NCBI GenBank assembly: GCA_023416135.1
Contig: JAEZIF010000435.1
Location: 1-14,980 of the forward strand
Direction of reading: 5' to 3'
DNA from: Pseudomonadota bacterium
Lineage (GTDB): Bacteria; Pseudomonadota; Alphaproteobacteria; Reyranellales; Reyranellaceae
DNA: 14,980 nt
Part shown: in pieces, positions 1-6,333 of the stretch
How positions within the stretch are numbered: the first letter of the stretch is position 1
Layout: every line of letters starts with the position of its first letter
Notes under the pieces: model-generated
Seen by the model: the letters and a program-made list of their open reading frames with translations, nothing else
Databases searched by the model: none
Told to the model about the DNA's origin: nothing
Made by a program: the position numbers and the translations under genes

Positions 1-1169
1 TCTTCTGGGTCGCCCGCATGATGATGATGGGCATGTACTTCATGAAGGACGTGCCCTTCCGCACCGTCTACCTGCACGGCCTGGTGACGGACGAGAAGGG
101 ACAGAAGATGTCCAAGTCCAAGGGCAACGCCATGGACCCCCTGGAGCTCATCGACAAGTACGGCGCCGATGCGCTGCGCTTCACCATGACGTCGCTCGCC
201 GCCAACAACGCCGGCCGGCTGCGCCTCGCGCCGGCGCGCGTCGAAGGTTCGCGCAACTTCGCCACCAAGTTCTGGAACGCCACGCGCTTTGCCGAGATGA
301 ACGGCGCGGCGCTGCCGGAGGGCTTCGACCCGGCGACTGTCAGGCTCACCATCAACAAGTGGGTCCTGGGCGAGCTCGCCCGCGCCAACACCGCGATCGA
401 CGCGGCCATCGCCGGGTTCCGGCTGAACGAGGCGGCGAGCGCGCTCTACGAGTTCATCTGGGGCATCGTTTGCGACTGGTACGTCGAGCTGTCGAAGCCC
501 GTCCTGCAGGGCGAGGAAGGGCCGGCCAAGGACGAGACGCGCGCCGTCACCGCCTTCGTGATCCGCGAGACCGCCAAGCTGCTGCATCCGGTGATGCCCT
601 TCATCACAGAGGAGCTGTGGGACAAGCTCGGCCATCGCGCCGGACACGGAATGCTGATCGGCCAGCCCTGGCCACAGCCCGCACCGACCGACGCCGCGGC
701 CGACGCCGAAATCGGCTGGCTGGTGAAGCTGATATCCGACATCCGCTCGGCCCGCTCGGAGCTGAACGTGCCGGCCGGCGCCAAGCTGAAGCTGCTGGTG
801 GTCGGCGGTAACGAAACCACCCGGCAGCGCATCGACACGCACCGCGCCGCCATCGAACGCCTGGCCCGCATCGAAGGCATCGAGGCCGCCGCGGCGGCGC
901 CGAAGGCGGCGCTGCAGATCGTGGTCGGCGAGGCGACCTATGCCTTGCCGGTGGGCGACGTCATCGACCTGAAGGCCGAAGGCGCGCGGCTGCAGAAGGA
1001 GATCAAGAAGCTGGGCGACGAGATCGCCAAGATCGACGCCAAGCTCGGTAACGCTGCCTTCGTCTCGCGCGCGCCCGAGGAGGTCGTCGAGGAGCAGCGC
1101 GAGCGCCGCCACCAGGCCGAGCAGACCCGGGGCCGCCTCAGCACGGCGCTCGAACGGCTCGGAGCTTGA
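1..1169 (+). CDS. valS: Valyl-tRNA synthetase, C-terminal part (5' truncated by window edge)
   Basis: This cytoplasmic class I aminoacyl-tRNA synthetase charges tRNA-Val with valine. The frame is open from the window edge (first full codon at base 3, reading FWVARMMMMG), so the N-terminal half with the HIGH motif and editing domain lies upstream. The KMSKS signature (GQKMSKSKGN) is coded at about 99-128, with KMSKS itself at 105-119. An all-helical anticodon-binding domain follows (about 330-760, including the NKWVLGEL and LLHPVMPFITEELW stretches typical of ValRS). A Lys/Glu-rich C-terminal arm, likely the ValRS coiled coil that contacts tRNA, is coded at about 955-1166. The stop is TGA at 1167-1169. 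A disrupted GNAT gene begins 14 bp downstream on the same strand. The identification rests on several collinear ValRS motifs; no frameshift is seen. Confidence 0.97.
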   Translation, partial: FWVARMMMMGMYFMKDVPFRTVYLHGLVTDEKGQKMSKSKGNAMDPLELIDKYGADALRFTMTSLAANNAGRLRLAPARVEGSRNFATKFWNATRFAEMNGAALPEGFDPATVRLTINKWVLGELARANTAIDAAIAGFRLNEAASALYEFIWGIVCDWYVELSKPVLQGEEGPAKDETRAVTAFVIRETAKLLHPVMPFITEELWDKLGHRAGHGMLIGQPWPQPAPTDAAADAEIGWLVKLISDIRSARSELNVPAGAKLKLLVVGGNETTRQRIDTHRAAIERLARIEGIEAAAAAPKAALQIVVGEATYALPVGDVIDLKAEGARLQKEIKKLGDEIAKIDAKLGNAAFVSRAPEEVVEEQRERRHQAEQTRGRLSTALERLGA

Positions 1170-1183
1170 CGGCGGGGGCGTAA

Positions 1184-1429
1184 GTGCGTCCTGTCCTGCG
1201 GCCAGTTGAGCCGTCGGACGCCGAGGCACTGCACGTCCTCTTCACCGAGCCGGGCGTGCGGCAATACCTGTTCGACGACATTTTGCTGACGCGCGAGGAA
1301 ACCCGGAAGCACGTCGAGGCGGCACTGACGCACGACGCCTGGGTGGTCGAGCTCGACGAAATGATCGTTGGCTTCGCCTCGCTGCGTCCAGTCGGTGACG
1401 ACCGCGAGCTGATGATCGCAATCAGCTAA
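1184..1429 (+). pseudogene. GNAT-family N-acetyltransferase, 5' fragment (split by IS)
   Basis: This is the N-terminal half (81 codons) of a RimJ/RimL-like GNAT acetyltransferase. It starts at a GTG 14 bp after valS (MRPVLRPVEPSDAEAL), the usual opening of this family. It runs through the early beta strands (WVVELDEMIVGFASLRPV, then ELMIAIS) and stops just before the expected acetyl-CoA binding loop. The reading is cut off where an IS1380-family element begins at 1430. The matching C-terminal half resumes in the same codon phase at 3104. The TAA that ends this fragment (1427-1429) lies inside the 4-bp target duplication, so it would also be present in the uninterrupted gene. The gene is non-functional as it stands; its substrate is unknown. 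Confidence 0.85.
1426..1429. repeat. Target-site duplication CTAA, left copy
   Basis: CTAA directly abuts the left inverted repeat and is repeated at 3100-3103 directly after the right inverted repeat. A 4-bp duplication is within the size range known for IS1380-family insertions. It includes the TAA that terminates the upstream GNAT fragment. Confidence 0.85.
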
Positions 1430-1446
1430 CCCGTATTTCTCACCGG
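1430..1446 (+). repeat. Left terminal inverted repeat of the IS1380-family element
   Basis: The 17-bp sequence CCCGTATTTCTCACCGG is the exact reverse complement of 3083-3099. Similarity breaks down immediately inside it, which defines the end of the inverted repeat. Confidence 0.95.
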
Positions 1447-1523
1447 AGAGGTGCATCGGGGCGTCGTATCTGAGAAAGTTGTTTTGCGAAGAACGACTTA
1501 ACCAGGTTGGACGGATTTCCCCG

Positions 1524-2903
1524 ATGCGGACAGAGTGTAGCGCGGAGCTTTTCGAATTTGAACCGGCGAGCGGGCGTCGTGTGGTGGCAGGGTTTGACGG
1601 CGGTCAAGTGACGACGGACGGCGGGGCGTTGCTGTTGGGTCAGGCCGACCGAGCGATCAAGCTTGTGGATCGGTTCGCGGGGTGCTTCGAGGACTGGCGG
1701 TTGGGGGATGCGGTGGAGCACACGCTGCCGACGCTGGTTGGTCAGCGGGTGTTCGCGCTGGCGTCGGGCTACGAGGACTTGGTCGACCACGACCAGTTGC
1801 GTCACGATCCGGTTCTGGCGTCGCTGATCGGCAAGCTGGAGGCTCGGCGAGGCGACTGCGCACCGCTTGCCGGCAAGTCGACGCTCAACCGGCTGGAGCA
1901 CGCGCCCTGCGGGTCGCCGACGCGCTATCACAAGATCGGCCACGACGGGGCGGCGATCGAACGGCTGTTCGTCGACCTGTTCCTTGAGGCGCATGCCAGG
2001 GCGCCGCGGCGGATCGTGCTCGATCTGGACGCGACGGACGATCCGCTGCATGGCGAGCAGGAGGGACGGTTCTTCCACGGCTACTACGGCGGCTACTGTT
2101 ATCTGCCGCTGTACGTCTTCTGCGGCCATCATCTTGTGGCGGCCAAGCTGCGGCCGGCCAACATCGACGGCGCTGCCGGCGCGCTCGAGGAGGTCATCCG
2201 CATCGTCGCCCAGATCCGCGCCAGCTGGCCGCTGGTGGCCATCGTGCTGCGGGCCGATTCCGGCTTCACCCGCGACGCCCTCATGACGTGGTGTGAAGGC
2301 AATGGCGTCGATTACCTGTTCGGTCTGGCGCGCACTCGCCGGCTCGAGGCCGAGATCGCCGCCGACCTGCAAGCCGCCGCCGCCGATTGCCAGGCCACCG
2401 GCCAGGCGGCCCGCCGCTTCAAGGACTTCACCTGGACGACGCGCGAGAGCTGGAGCCGCCGGCGGCGCGTGGTCGGCAAGGCCGAGCATACCCCGAAAGG
2501 CTCCAACCCGCGCTTCGTCGTTACCTTGCTGGCAGCCACCGAGTACGACGCCCGCACGCTCTACGAGGAGGTCTATTGCGCCCGGGGCGATATGGAGAAC
2601 CGCATCAAGGAATGCCAGCTCGACCTGTTCGCAGACCGCACGTCGACCAGGACCATGCGTGCCAATCAGCTCCGCCTGTGGTTCGCCTCGATGGCCTACG
2701 TGCTGGTCGCAGCCTTGCGCCGTCTCGGCCTCCAGGGCACCCAGTTCGCCAAGGCCACCTGCGGCACCATCCGCCTCAAGCTGCTCAAGGTCGGCGCTCT
2801 CGTGCGCCGCAGCGTGCGACGGCTCAAGATCGCCATGGCCTCCAGCTATCCCTATCAGCGCGACTGGGCGATCGCTCATGCCGCACTCCGCGCCGCGCGC
2901 TGA
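1524..2903 (+). CDS. IS1380-family DDE transposase
   Basis: This is a transposase of about 459 residues, full length for IS1380-type enzymes. It catalyses strand cleavage and transfer of the surrounding element through an RNase H-like DDE fold. I place the start at the ATG at 1524 (MRTECSAELFEFEPASGRR, then FDGGQVTTDGGALLLGQ), which resembles the usual N-terminus; an in-frame TTG at 1479 would add 15 residues. Visible catalytic landmarks are the first Asp in VLDLDATDDPLHG (D167/D169 region), the second Asp in RADSGF (D245), and the Glu in the RGDMENRIKE signature (E358). The GHHLVAAKLRP and YLFGLARTRRL stretches between them are also typical. No frameshift or internal stop is seen, so the enzyme should be functional. 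A long open frame on the opposite strand is only a GC-driven shadow. Confidence 0.95.
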   Translation: MRTECSAELFEFEPASGRRVVAGFDGGQVTTDGGALLLGQADRAIKLVDRFAGCFEDWRLGDAVEHTLPTLVGQRVFALASGYEDLVDHDQLRHDPVLASLIGKLEARRGDCAPLAGKSTLNRLEHAPCGSPTRYHKIGHDGAAIERLFVDLFLEAHARAPRRIVLDLDATDDPLHGEQEGRFFHGYYGGYCYLPLYVFCGHHLVAAKLRPANIDGAAGALEEVIRIVAQIRASWPLVAIVLRADSGFTRDALMTWCEGNGVDYLFGLARTRRLEAEIAADLQAAAADCQATGQAARRFKDFTWTTRESWSRRRRVVGKAEHTPKGSNPRFVVTLLAATEYDARTLYEEVYCARGDMENRIKECQLDLFADRTSTRTMRANQLRLWFASMAYVLVAALRRLGLQGTQFAKATCGTIRLKLLKVGALVRRSVRRLKIAMASSYPYQRDWAIAHAALRAAR

Positions 2904-3033
2904 CGAACCAGACAGCGCACAGTCCCTCTACATCACCGCGAGACCGCTCCGCCACCCGGCGGACGAGGCATCGTGCCCGAAGCCGTCTTCAACTGGCCCC
3001 TTAACCAGCTCCCACGAAAAACTACACTCCAAT

Positions 3034-3070
3034 CATCCCTGCCCACGCGCGAAGCATCCCCTGCCCACGC
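3034..3070 (+). repeat. Subterminal direct repeat near the right IS end
   Basis: CATCCCTGCCCACGC (3034-3048) is repeated as CATCCCCTGCCCACGC (3055-3070), separated by 6 bp and ending 12 bp before the right inverted repeat. The copies differ only by one extra C. Subterminal repeats in insertion sequences can bind transposase; that role is inference here. Confidence 0.6.
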
Positions 3071-3082
3071 ACGACGTTCACA

Positions 3083-3099
3083 CCGGTGAGAAATACGGG
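3083..3099 (-). repeat. Right terminal inverted repeat of the IS1380-family element
   Basis: The sequence CCGGTGAGAAATACGGG is the perfect inverted copy of 1430-1446 and marks the right boundary of the insertion sequence. Confidence 0.95.
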
Positions 3100-3103
3100 C
3101 TAA
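3100..3103. repeat. Target-site duplication CTAA, right copy
   Basis: CTAA follows the right inverted repeat and matches the left flank at 1426-1429. The interrupted GNAT frame resumes with the next base, 3104. Confidence 0.85.
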
Positions 3104-3319
3104 CGCTGCTGGGACAGGGGCGTCGCTTTCGAGGCGGCCCGAGCCGCCATGCGTTATGGCTTCGTGGTGCTGAACCTCGATCGCATCGTGGCCGGAGTCG
3201 ATCTGCCGAACGAACGCTCGCAGCGGCTGATGGCGCGGCTGGGGTTTACCGCGACTGGAGAGACCCAGGGGCCGAAGCACCTCGCCAGGACCTACGAAGC
3301 ACGACGGCCGTCAGCGTAA
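3104..3319 (+). pseudogene. GNAT-family N-acetyltransferase, 3' fragment (split by IS)
   Basis: This is the C-terminal half (71 codons plus stop) of the GNAT gene that begins at 1184. Read from 3104 it gives RCWDRGVAFEAARAAMRYGF, the helix after the acetyl-CoA binding loop (WDRGVAFEAA corresponds to the usual WGRGLATEAA). It continues to NERSQRLMARLGF, the conserved NxxSxRxxxKLGF-type region near the C-terminus. The stop is TAA at 3317-3319. It has no start codon of its own after the IS. The phase matches the 5' fragment, so both halves come from one gene of about 153 residues. Its end overlaps by 9 bp, convergently, with the stop of the minus-strand GNAT at 3311-3784. Confidence 0.85.
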
Positions 3320-3784
3320 CGGCTTGGTCCACCAGTTGGAGGCGATGGTGAGGTCCGAGCGGCGCAGCAATTCGGTCTTGGCGAGATCGCGGTCGGCCGA
3401 GACCACGACGACCTGCACGCCGCCATGCTCGTGGATCAGGGTCGTGGCATGGGACAGCAGCGCCTCGCCGATGCTGAGCCACAAGTGCGGCTCGGCCACA
3501 CAGAAATCGTCGATCAGCCAGGTGTCGCCGCCGGGATCGAAGACCGGCGGGTTGACGAATTTGCGGGCGATCAGGAAGCCCTGATACCTGCTGCCCTCCA
3601 CGGCGACCAGGAAGAGCGTATCGGGCTCGGTCAACAGCTTGGTGAAAAACGCATCCGCTGACGCCGCCGAGTTCGCTGCCTTGTGCCAGAAGGTCGGCTG
3701 ATACTTCTGGAACTGCCGACGGCTGCGCTCCACCAGCTCGACGGCGGGCCTGATATCCCTGGGCTCGGCTTTGCGGACGTCCAA
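3311..3784 (-). CDS. GNAT-like acetyltransferase family protein (substrate unknown)
   Basis: The protein has 157 residues. The frame opens at a TTG (3782-3784), the only usable start before an in-frame stop upstream, with a GGTGG-like ribosome site before it; the initiation call is therefore moderate. It begins MDVRKAEPRDIRPAVELVERSRR, the classic GNAT first strand and helix. A DDFCVAEPHLWLSIGEALLSHA segment at about residues 95-115 sits where the acetyl-CoA loop should be. The canonical RxxGxG/A pattern is not clear there, so catalysis is uncertain. It lies 15 bp after the PhyH dioxygenase stop and is probably cotranscribed with it. Its C-terminal end overlaps the disrupted GNAT gene by 9 bp. 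The substrate cannot be predicted. Confidence 0.72.
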   Translation of the reverse strand: MDVRKAEPRDIRPAVELVERSRRQFQKYQPTFWHKAANSAASADAFFTKLLTEPDTLFLVAVEGSRYQGFLIARKFVNPPVFDPGGDTWLIDDFCVAEPHLWLSIGEALLSHATTLIHEHGGVQVVVVSADRDLAKTELLRRSDLTIASNWWTKPLR

Positions 3785-3799
3785 GGGCCGCCACCGTCG

Positions 3800-4633
3800 C
3801 TATGAGGCCTTGCGCAGGTCCGGCACGTACGGCCGGCTGGCGAAGTGCTCCTGGTTGTCGCCGCGCGCGAAGCGCAGGCCGGCGCGGCGCAGGGCATCAT
3901 CATCGACGGCGTCGAGCGGCACGAAAAAGCGGTCGTCGGACTTGTTGAAAGTGTCGTTGTCGACGCGGTTATAGCAGATCAGCAGGGTCCAGCGCCGGTT
4001 GGCCGAGCGGTTGGAGTCGGAGCGGTGGATCGCGTTGCAATGGAAGATCAGCGCATCGCCCTTGTCGAGCTCGCAATACTCGACCGGGCACCTCTTCAGG
4101 ATATGGGGCATGCGCTTGGGATCGACCTCGTTCTGGGTCGGCGACAGGGGCGTATGGTCGATGCGGCCGAGCCTGTGCGAGCCCGTCGCGATCTGCAGGC
4201 AGCCATTCTCGCGGGTGGTCTTGTCGAGCGCGATCATCACCGAAAGGAGATCGGGCCTCAGGCAGCCGTTGTAGTACCAGTAGCCGTAGTCCTGGTGCCA
4301 TTCCCAGGCGCCGCCCACCTCGGGCTCCTTGGCCGTGAGTTTGGACTGGTAGTGATAGACCGGCCCGCCCAGCAGGGCGGCCGATGTGTCCACCATGCGC
4401 CGGCAGCGCGCAGCCAGCCCATAGACGCTGTCACCGGCGCGGTTCCACAGCGCAATGCGCGTCGAGCGACCCTCGCCGTCGCGCCGGTCGAGGATGCTGC
4501 CGCGCACCGCGGGATCGTCCTCCATGGCGCGCGTCAGCAAGTCTATCTCGTCGGGCGCGAACAACCGGCGGGCGTAAGTAAAACCCTTTTCATTGAACTC
4601 AGCCGTCTGGGCGGCTGTCAGCATATTGGGCAT
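3800..4633 (-). CDS. Phytanoyl-CoA dioxygenase (PhyH) family Fe(II)/2-oxoglutarate oxygenase
   Basis: This protein of 277 residues belongs to the PhyH branch of non-haem iron, 2-oxoglutarate-dependent oxygenases. These couple oxidative decarboxylation of 2-oxoglutarate to hydroxylation of a substrate in the cytoplasm. The iron-binding HxD is visible in WEWHQDYGYWY (H113, D115). The distal His lies in FHCNAIHRSDSN (H203), followed by an RR pair (213-214) in the region that usually binds the 2-oxoglutarate carboxylate. The length suits the family. The start is the ATG at 4633 (MPNMLTAAQTAEFNEKGF), with only a weak GGGAA-type ribosome site; the ATG three codons on is an alternative. A GNAT-like gene follows 15 bp downstream. 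PhyH members act on acyl-CoAs, ectoine, antibiotics and other small molecules, so the substrate stays open. Confidence 0.9.
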   Translation of the reverse strand: MPNMLTAAQTAEFNEKGFTYARRLFAPDEIDLLTRAMEDDPAVRGSILDRRDGEGRSTRIALWNRAGDSVYGLAARCRRMVDTSAALLGGPVYHYQSKLTAKEPEVGGAWEWHQDYGYWYYNGCLRPDLLSVMIALDKTTRENGCLQIATGSHRLGRIDHTPLSPTQNEVDPKRMPHILKRCPVEYCELDKGDALIFHCNAIHRSDSNRSANRRWTLLICYNRVDNDTFNKSDDRFFVPLDAVDDDALRRAGLRFARGDNQEHFASRPYVPDLRKAS

Positions 4634-4699
4634 GATTCGTTTCCCGACCCGGATTTCTTGACGGGGGACAGCTTATCCTACCTTGTCGAAGCGTCCACT

Positions 4700-4726
4700 G
4701 GGGTGGCGCGCCGGCGCAGGCACCCC
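4700..4726 (-). terminator. Possible hairpin downstream of the thiolase-like gene
   Basis: GGGGTG at 4700-4705 pairs with CACCCC at 4721-4726 around a GC-rich loop with further short self-complementarity (GCGC arms). It begins about 20 bp after the stop of the minus-strand thiolase-like gene. No U-tract follows, so intrinsic termination is uncertain. Confidence 0.3.
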
Positions 4727-4745
4727 CGCAAATTGTCAGGTGCCG

Positions 4746-6302
4746 TTACAGCGGGCGAAAGACGTTCTTGCCACCATCCTCGCCCACGATCACGCGGCGT
4801 CCAAGCTGTTCTCTCATCGACATGTCGGCCAGCAGGGCCGGATCGTTGCCGGCCATGGCGACGAAGCGCTCGCCAGGCTCGCCGCCAGGAGCGTCGAGCC
4901 GGCCGATGATCCACGCCTTTTCCGGCGTATCCTTGCCGTAGGCTACGCAGTAGGTCTCGATCGTGCCGGCGCCGCTTGGTCTGGTGTCGACCCGCTGTTT
5001 TGGTCCGGCGTCGAGCTCGGCCTGCAGTTTCTTCGGATCCTCGCGCCGCCACGGGCCCTTGGTCGGCTCGGTCGAATAGAGGCCGGCGGAGTGCTTGGTG
5101 AGGTAGTTGCCATTGGCCGTCACCATGCCGAACGAGCCCGGCTTCCTGCGGACGACGTTCATCATCTCGGCGATCGAGTGGGTGACGTAGTTGTTGCCGG
5201 GACCACCGAAGAACGGGAGACCGCCGGTGACGCTGATCGGCCGCGGATCGTCCTCCGCGATTCCGATCTCCTTCATCGCCACCTCGACCGCCGAGGGGAA
5301 GCAGCTATAGAGGTCGAAGGCCGCCACGTCGGCCGCCGTCTTGGCCGCCATGTCCAGAGCCAGGCGCGCACAGCCTCTGATCGCGGGCGAGGCATCCAGC
5401 CGCTCGCGTTCAGACACGACCCAGGTGTCGGTGCCGTCGGCGCAGCCATGCAGGAATACCCAGCGGTCCTGGGGGATGCCCCATTCGCGCGCCTTCTCGA
5501 CCGAGGTCATCACCACGGCGGCGGCCTGGTCGATGATCGCATTGGCGTTCATCAGCCGCGGATAGGGGAAGCAGATCCATCGATTGTCGTCGGAGATCGT
5601 CGCCAGGCGCTCGGCGCTGTAGCCCTCGCGGCGTGTCGCCAGCGGATTGGCCTTGGCGACCGCGGCCAGGCGCTCGAAGAGCCGGCCCATGGCCGTCATG
5701 TGACTCGCCACGTCGCGTCCCAGGCCGCCGCGGATGGCGTTCTCCAGCAAGGGATAGAAATGGATTGCGGCGCGAAGGTCGTGACGCGCCTCCTCGTCGG
5801 AAAAGCCGAATCGCTTGTCGCCGACGCGCGTCGGCTCGCCGCCGGGATCTTCATTGTGGTCGATCTTCAGCCCGGCCCTGCGTGCATTCTGGGTCGAGCG
5901 CAGCAGCTCGGCGCCGCAGATCAGGGCCAGTCCGGTCTCGCCCCTCGCAATCTCCTCGGCGAAGCGGTTGACCATGTACTGCGGGGTGTTGCCACCCTGA
6001 TGGGTGTAGATCAGCTGGCGCGGCGCGGCATTCAAGCGGTTGGCGACGCTCTTGGGCGGATTGGTGCAACGGCCGAACGGCGAGGCGAAGCGCGGACTGA
6101 CGTCGGGAAAGAATTCGAGGACCGCCACGGCATCGAGCATGCGCCCGAGCGCCTCGGCGCCGATCGACGCGCGGCTGTCAGCCAGGGCGAGGCGTGCCGC
6201 TTCGGCGCAGAAGGCCACGTTCGAACGGGTGCTCGAGGGCCTGCCCTCGATGTCGGTGATTTGGCCGCATCCGACGAGGACCGGCGTGCGTGCATCGATC
6301 AT
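4746..6302 (-). CDS. Thiolase-like protein (acetyl-CoA acetyltransferase family, TLP1-like)
   Basis: The protein has 518 residues and shows the two-half thiolase architecture: an N-terminal strand TPVLVGCGQITD, the middle ICGAELLRS (the usual GGxExMS region), and GGLPFFGGPGNNYVTHSIAEMM in the C-terminal half. Where thiolases carry the nucleophilic Cys, this protein reads YTHQGGNTPQ with no Cys. The usual HDxF position reads DLYSCFPSAV, and the C-terminal CxGxG loop is not evident. About 120 extra C-terminal residues (from about 395) resemble the additional domain of thiolase-like protein type 1. It probably binds acyl-CoA, but ordinary thiolysis or condensation is doubtful. The start ATG at 6302 has a weak AGGCGC site. 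It begins 31 bp after the DUF2235 gene and could be read through from that cluster, although its chemistry fits general CoA metabolism better. Confidence 0.85.
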   Translation of the reverse strand: MIDARTPVLVGCGQITDIEGRPSSTRSNVAFCAEAARLALADSRASIGAEALGRMLDAVAVLEFFPDVSPRFASPFGRCTNPPKSVANRLNAAPRQLIYTHQGGNTPQYMVNRFAEEIARGETGLALICGAELLRSTQNARRAGLKIDHNEDPGGEPTRVGDKRFGFSDEEARHDLRAAIHFYPLLENAIRGGLGRDVASHMTAMGRLFERLAAVAKANPLATRREGYSAERLATISDDNRWICFPYPRLMNANAIIDQAAAVVMTSVEKAREWGIPQDRWVFLHGCADGTDTWVVSERERLDASPAIRGCARLALDMAAKTAADVAAFDLYSCFPSAVEVAMKEIGIAEDDPRPISVTGGLPFFGGPGNNYVTHSIAEMMNVVRRKPGSFGMVTANGNYLTKHSAGLYSTEPTKGPWRREDPKKLQAELDAGPKQRVDTRPSGAGTIETYCVAYGKDTPEKAWIIGRLDAPGGEPGERFVAMAGNDPALLADMSMREQLGRRVIVGEDGGKNVFRPL

Positions 6303-6333
6303 GCGCCTGTCTTGGCATCATCCCGCCGAGTCG

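Larger units (their letters stand above)
1430..3099 (+). mobile_element. Complete IS1380-family insertion sequence
   Basis: This 1670-bp element is bounded by perfect 17-bp terminal inverted repeats starting CCCGTATTTCTCACCGG and flanked by a direct CTAA duplication (1426-1429 and 3100-3103). It carries one intact transposase gene on the + strand and about 180 bp of non-coding DNA at its right end. Length, single-ORF structure, a terminus beginning CCCG, a 4-bp target duplication and the transposase motifs all fit the IS1380 family as I know it. It is inserted inside a small GNAT gene directly downstream of valS. Perfect inverted repeats, an exact target duplication and an uninterrupted transposase suggest a fairly recent, possibly still active, insertion. 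The specific IS name cannot be assigned without a database search. Confidence 0.95.

Noticed and set aside
1440..2879. Long open frame on the minus strand opposite the transposase
   Set aside because: It is antisense to a clear IS1380 transposase, has low-complexity Arg/Ala/Gln-rich composition and no recognisable motif; typical of GC-rich shadow frames.
3246..3794. Overlapping minus-strand frame starting at a GTG at 3794
   Set aside because: It competes with the GNAT-like frame 3311-3784, but its translation is Arg/Gly-rich and without motifs, while the other frame shows a GNAT-like N-terminus.
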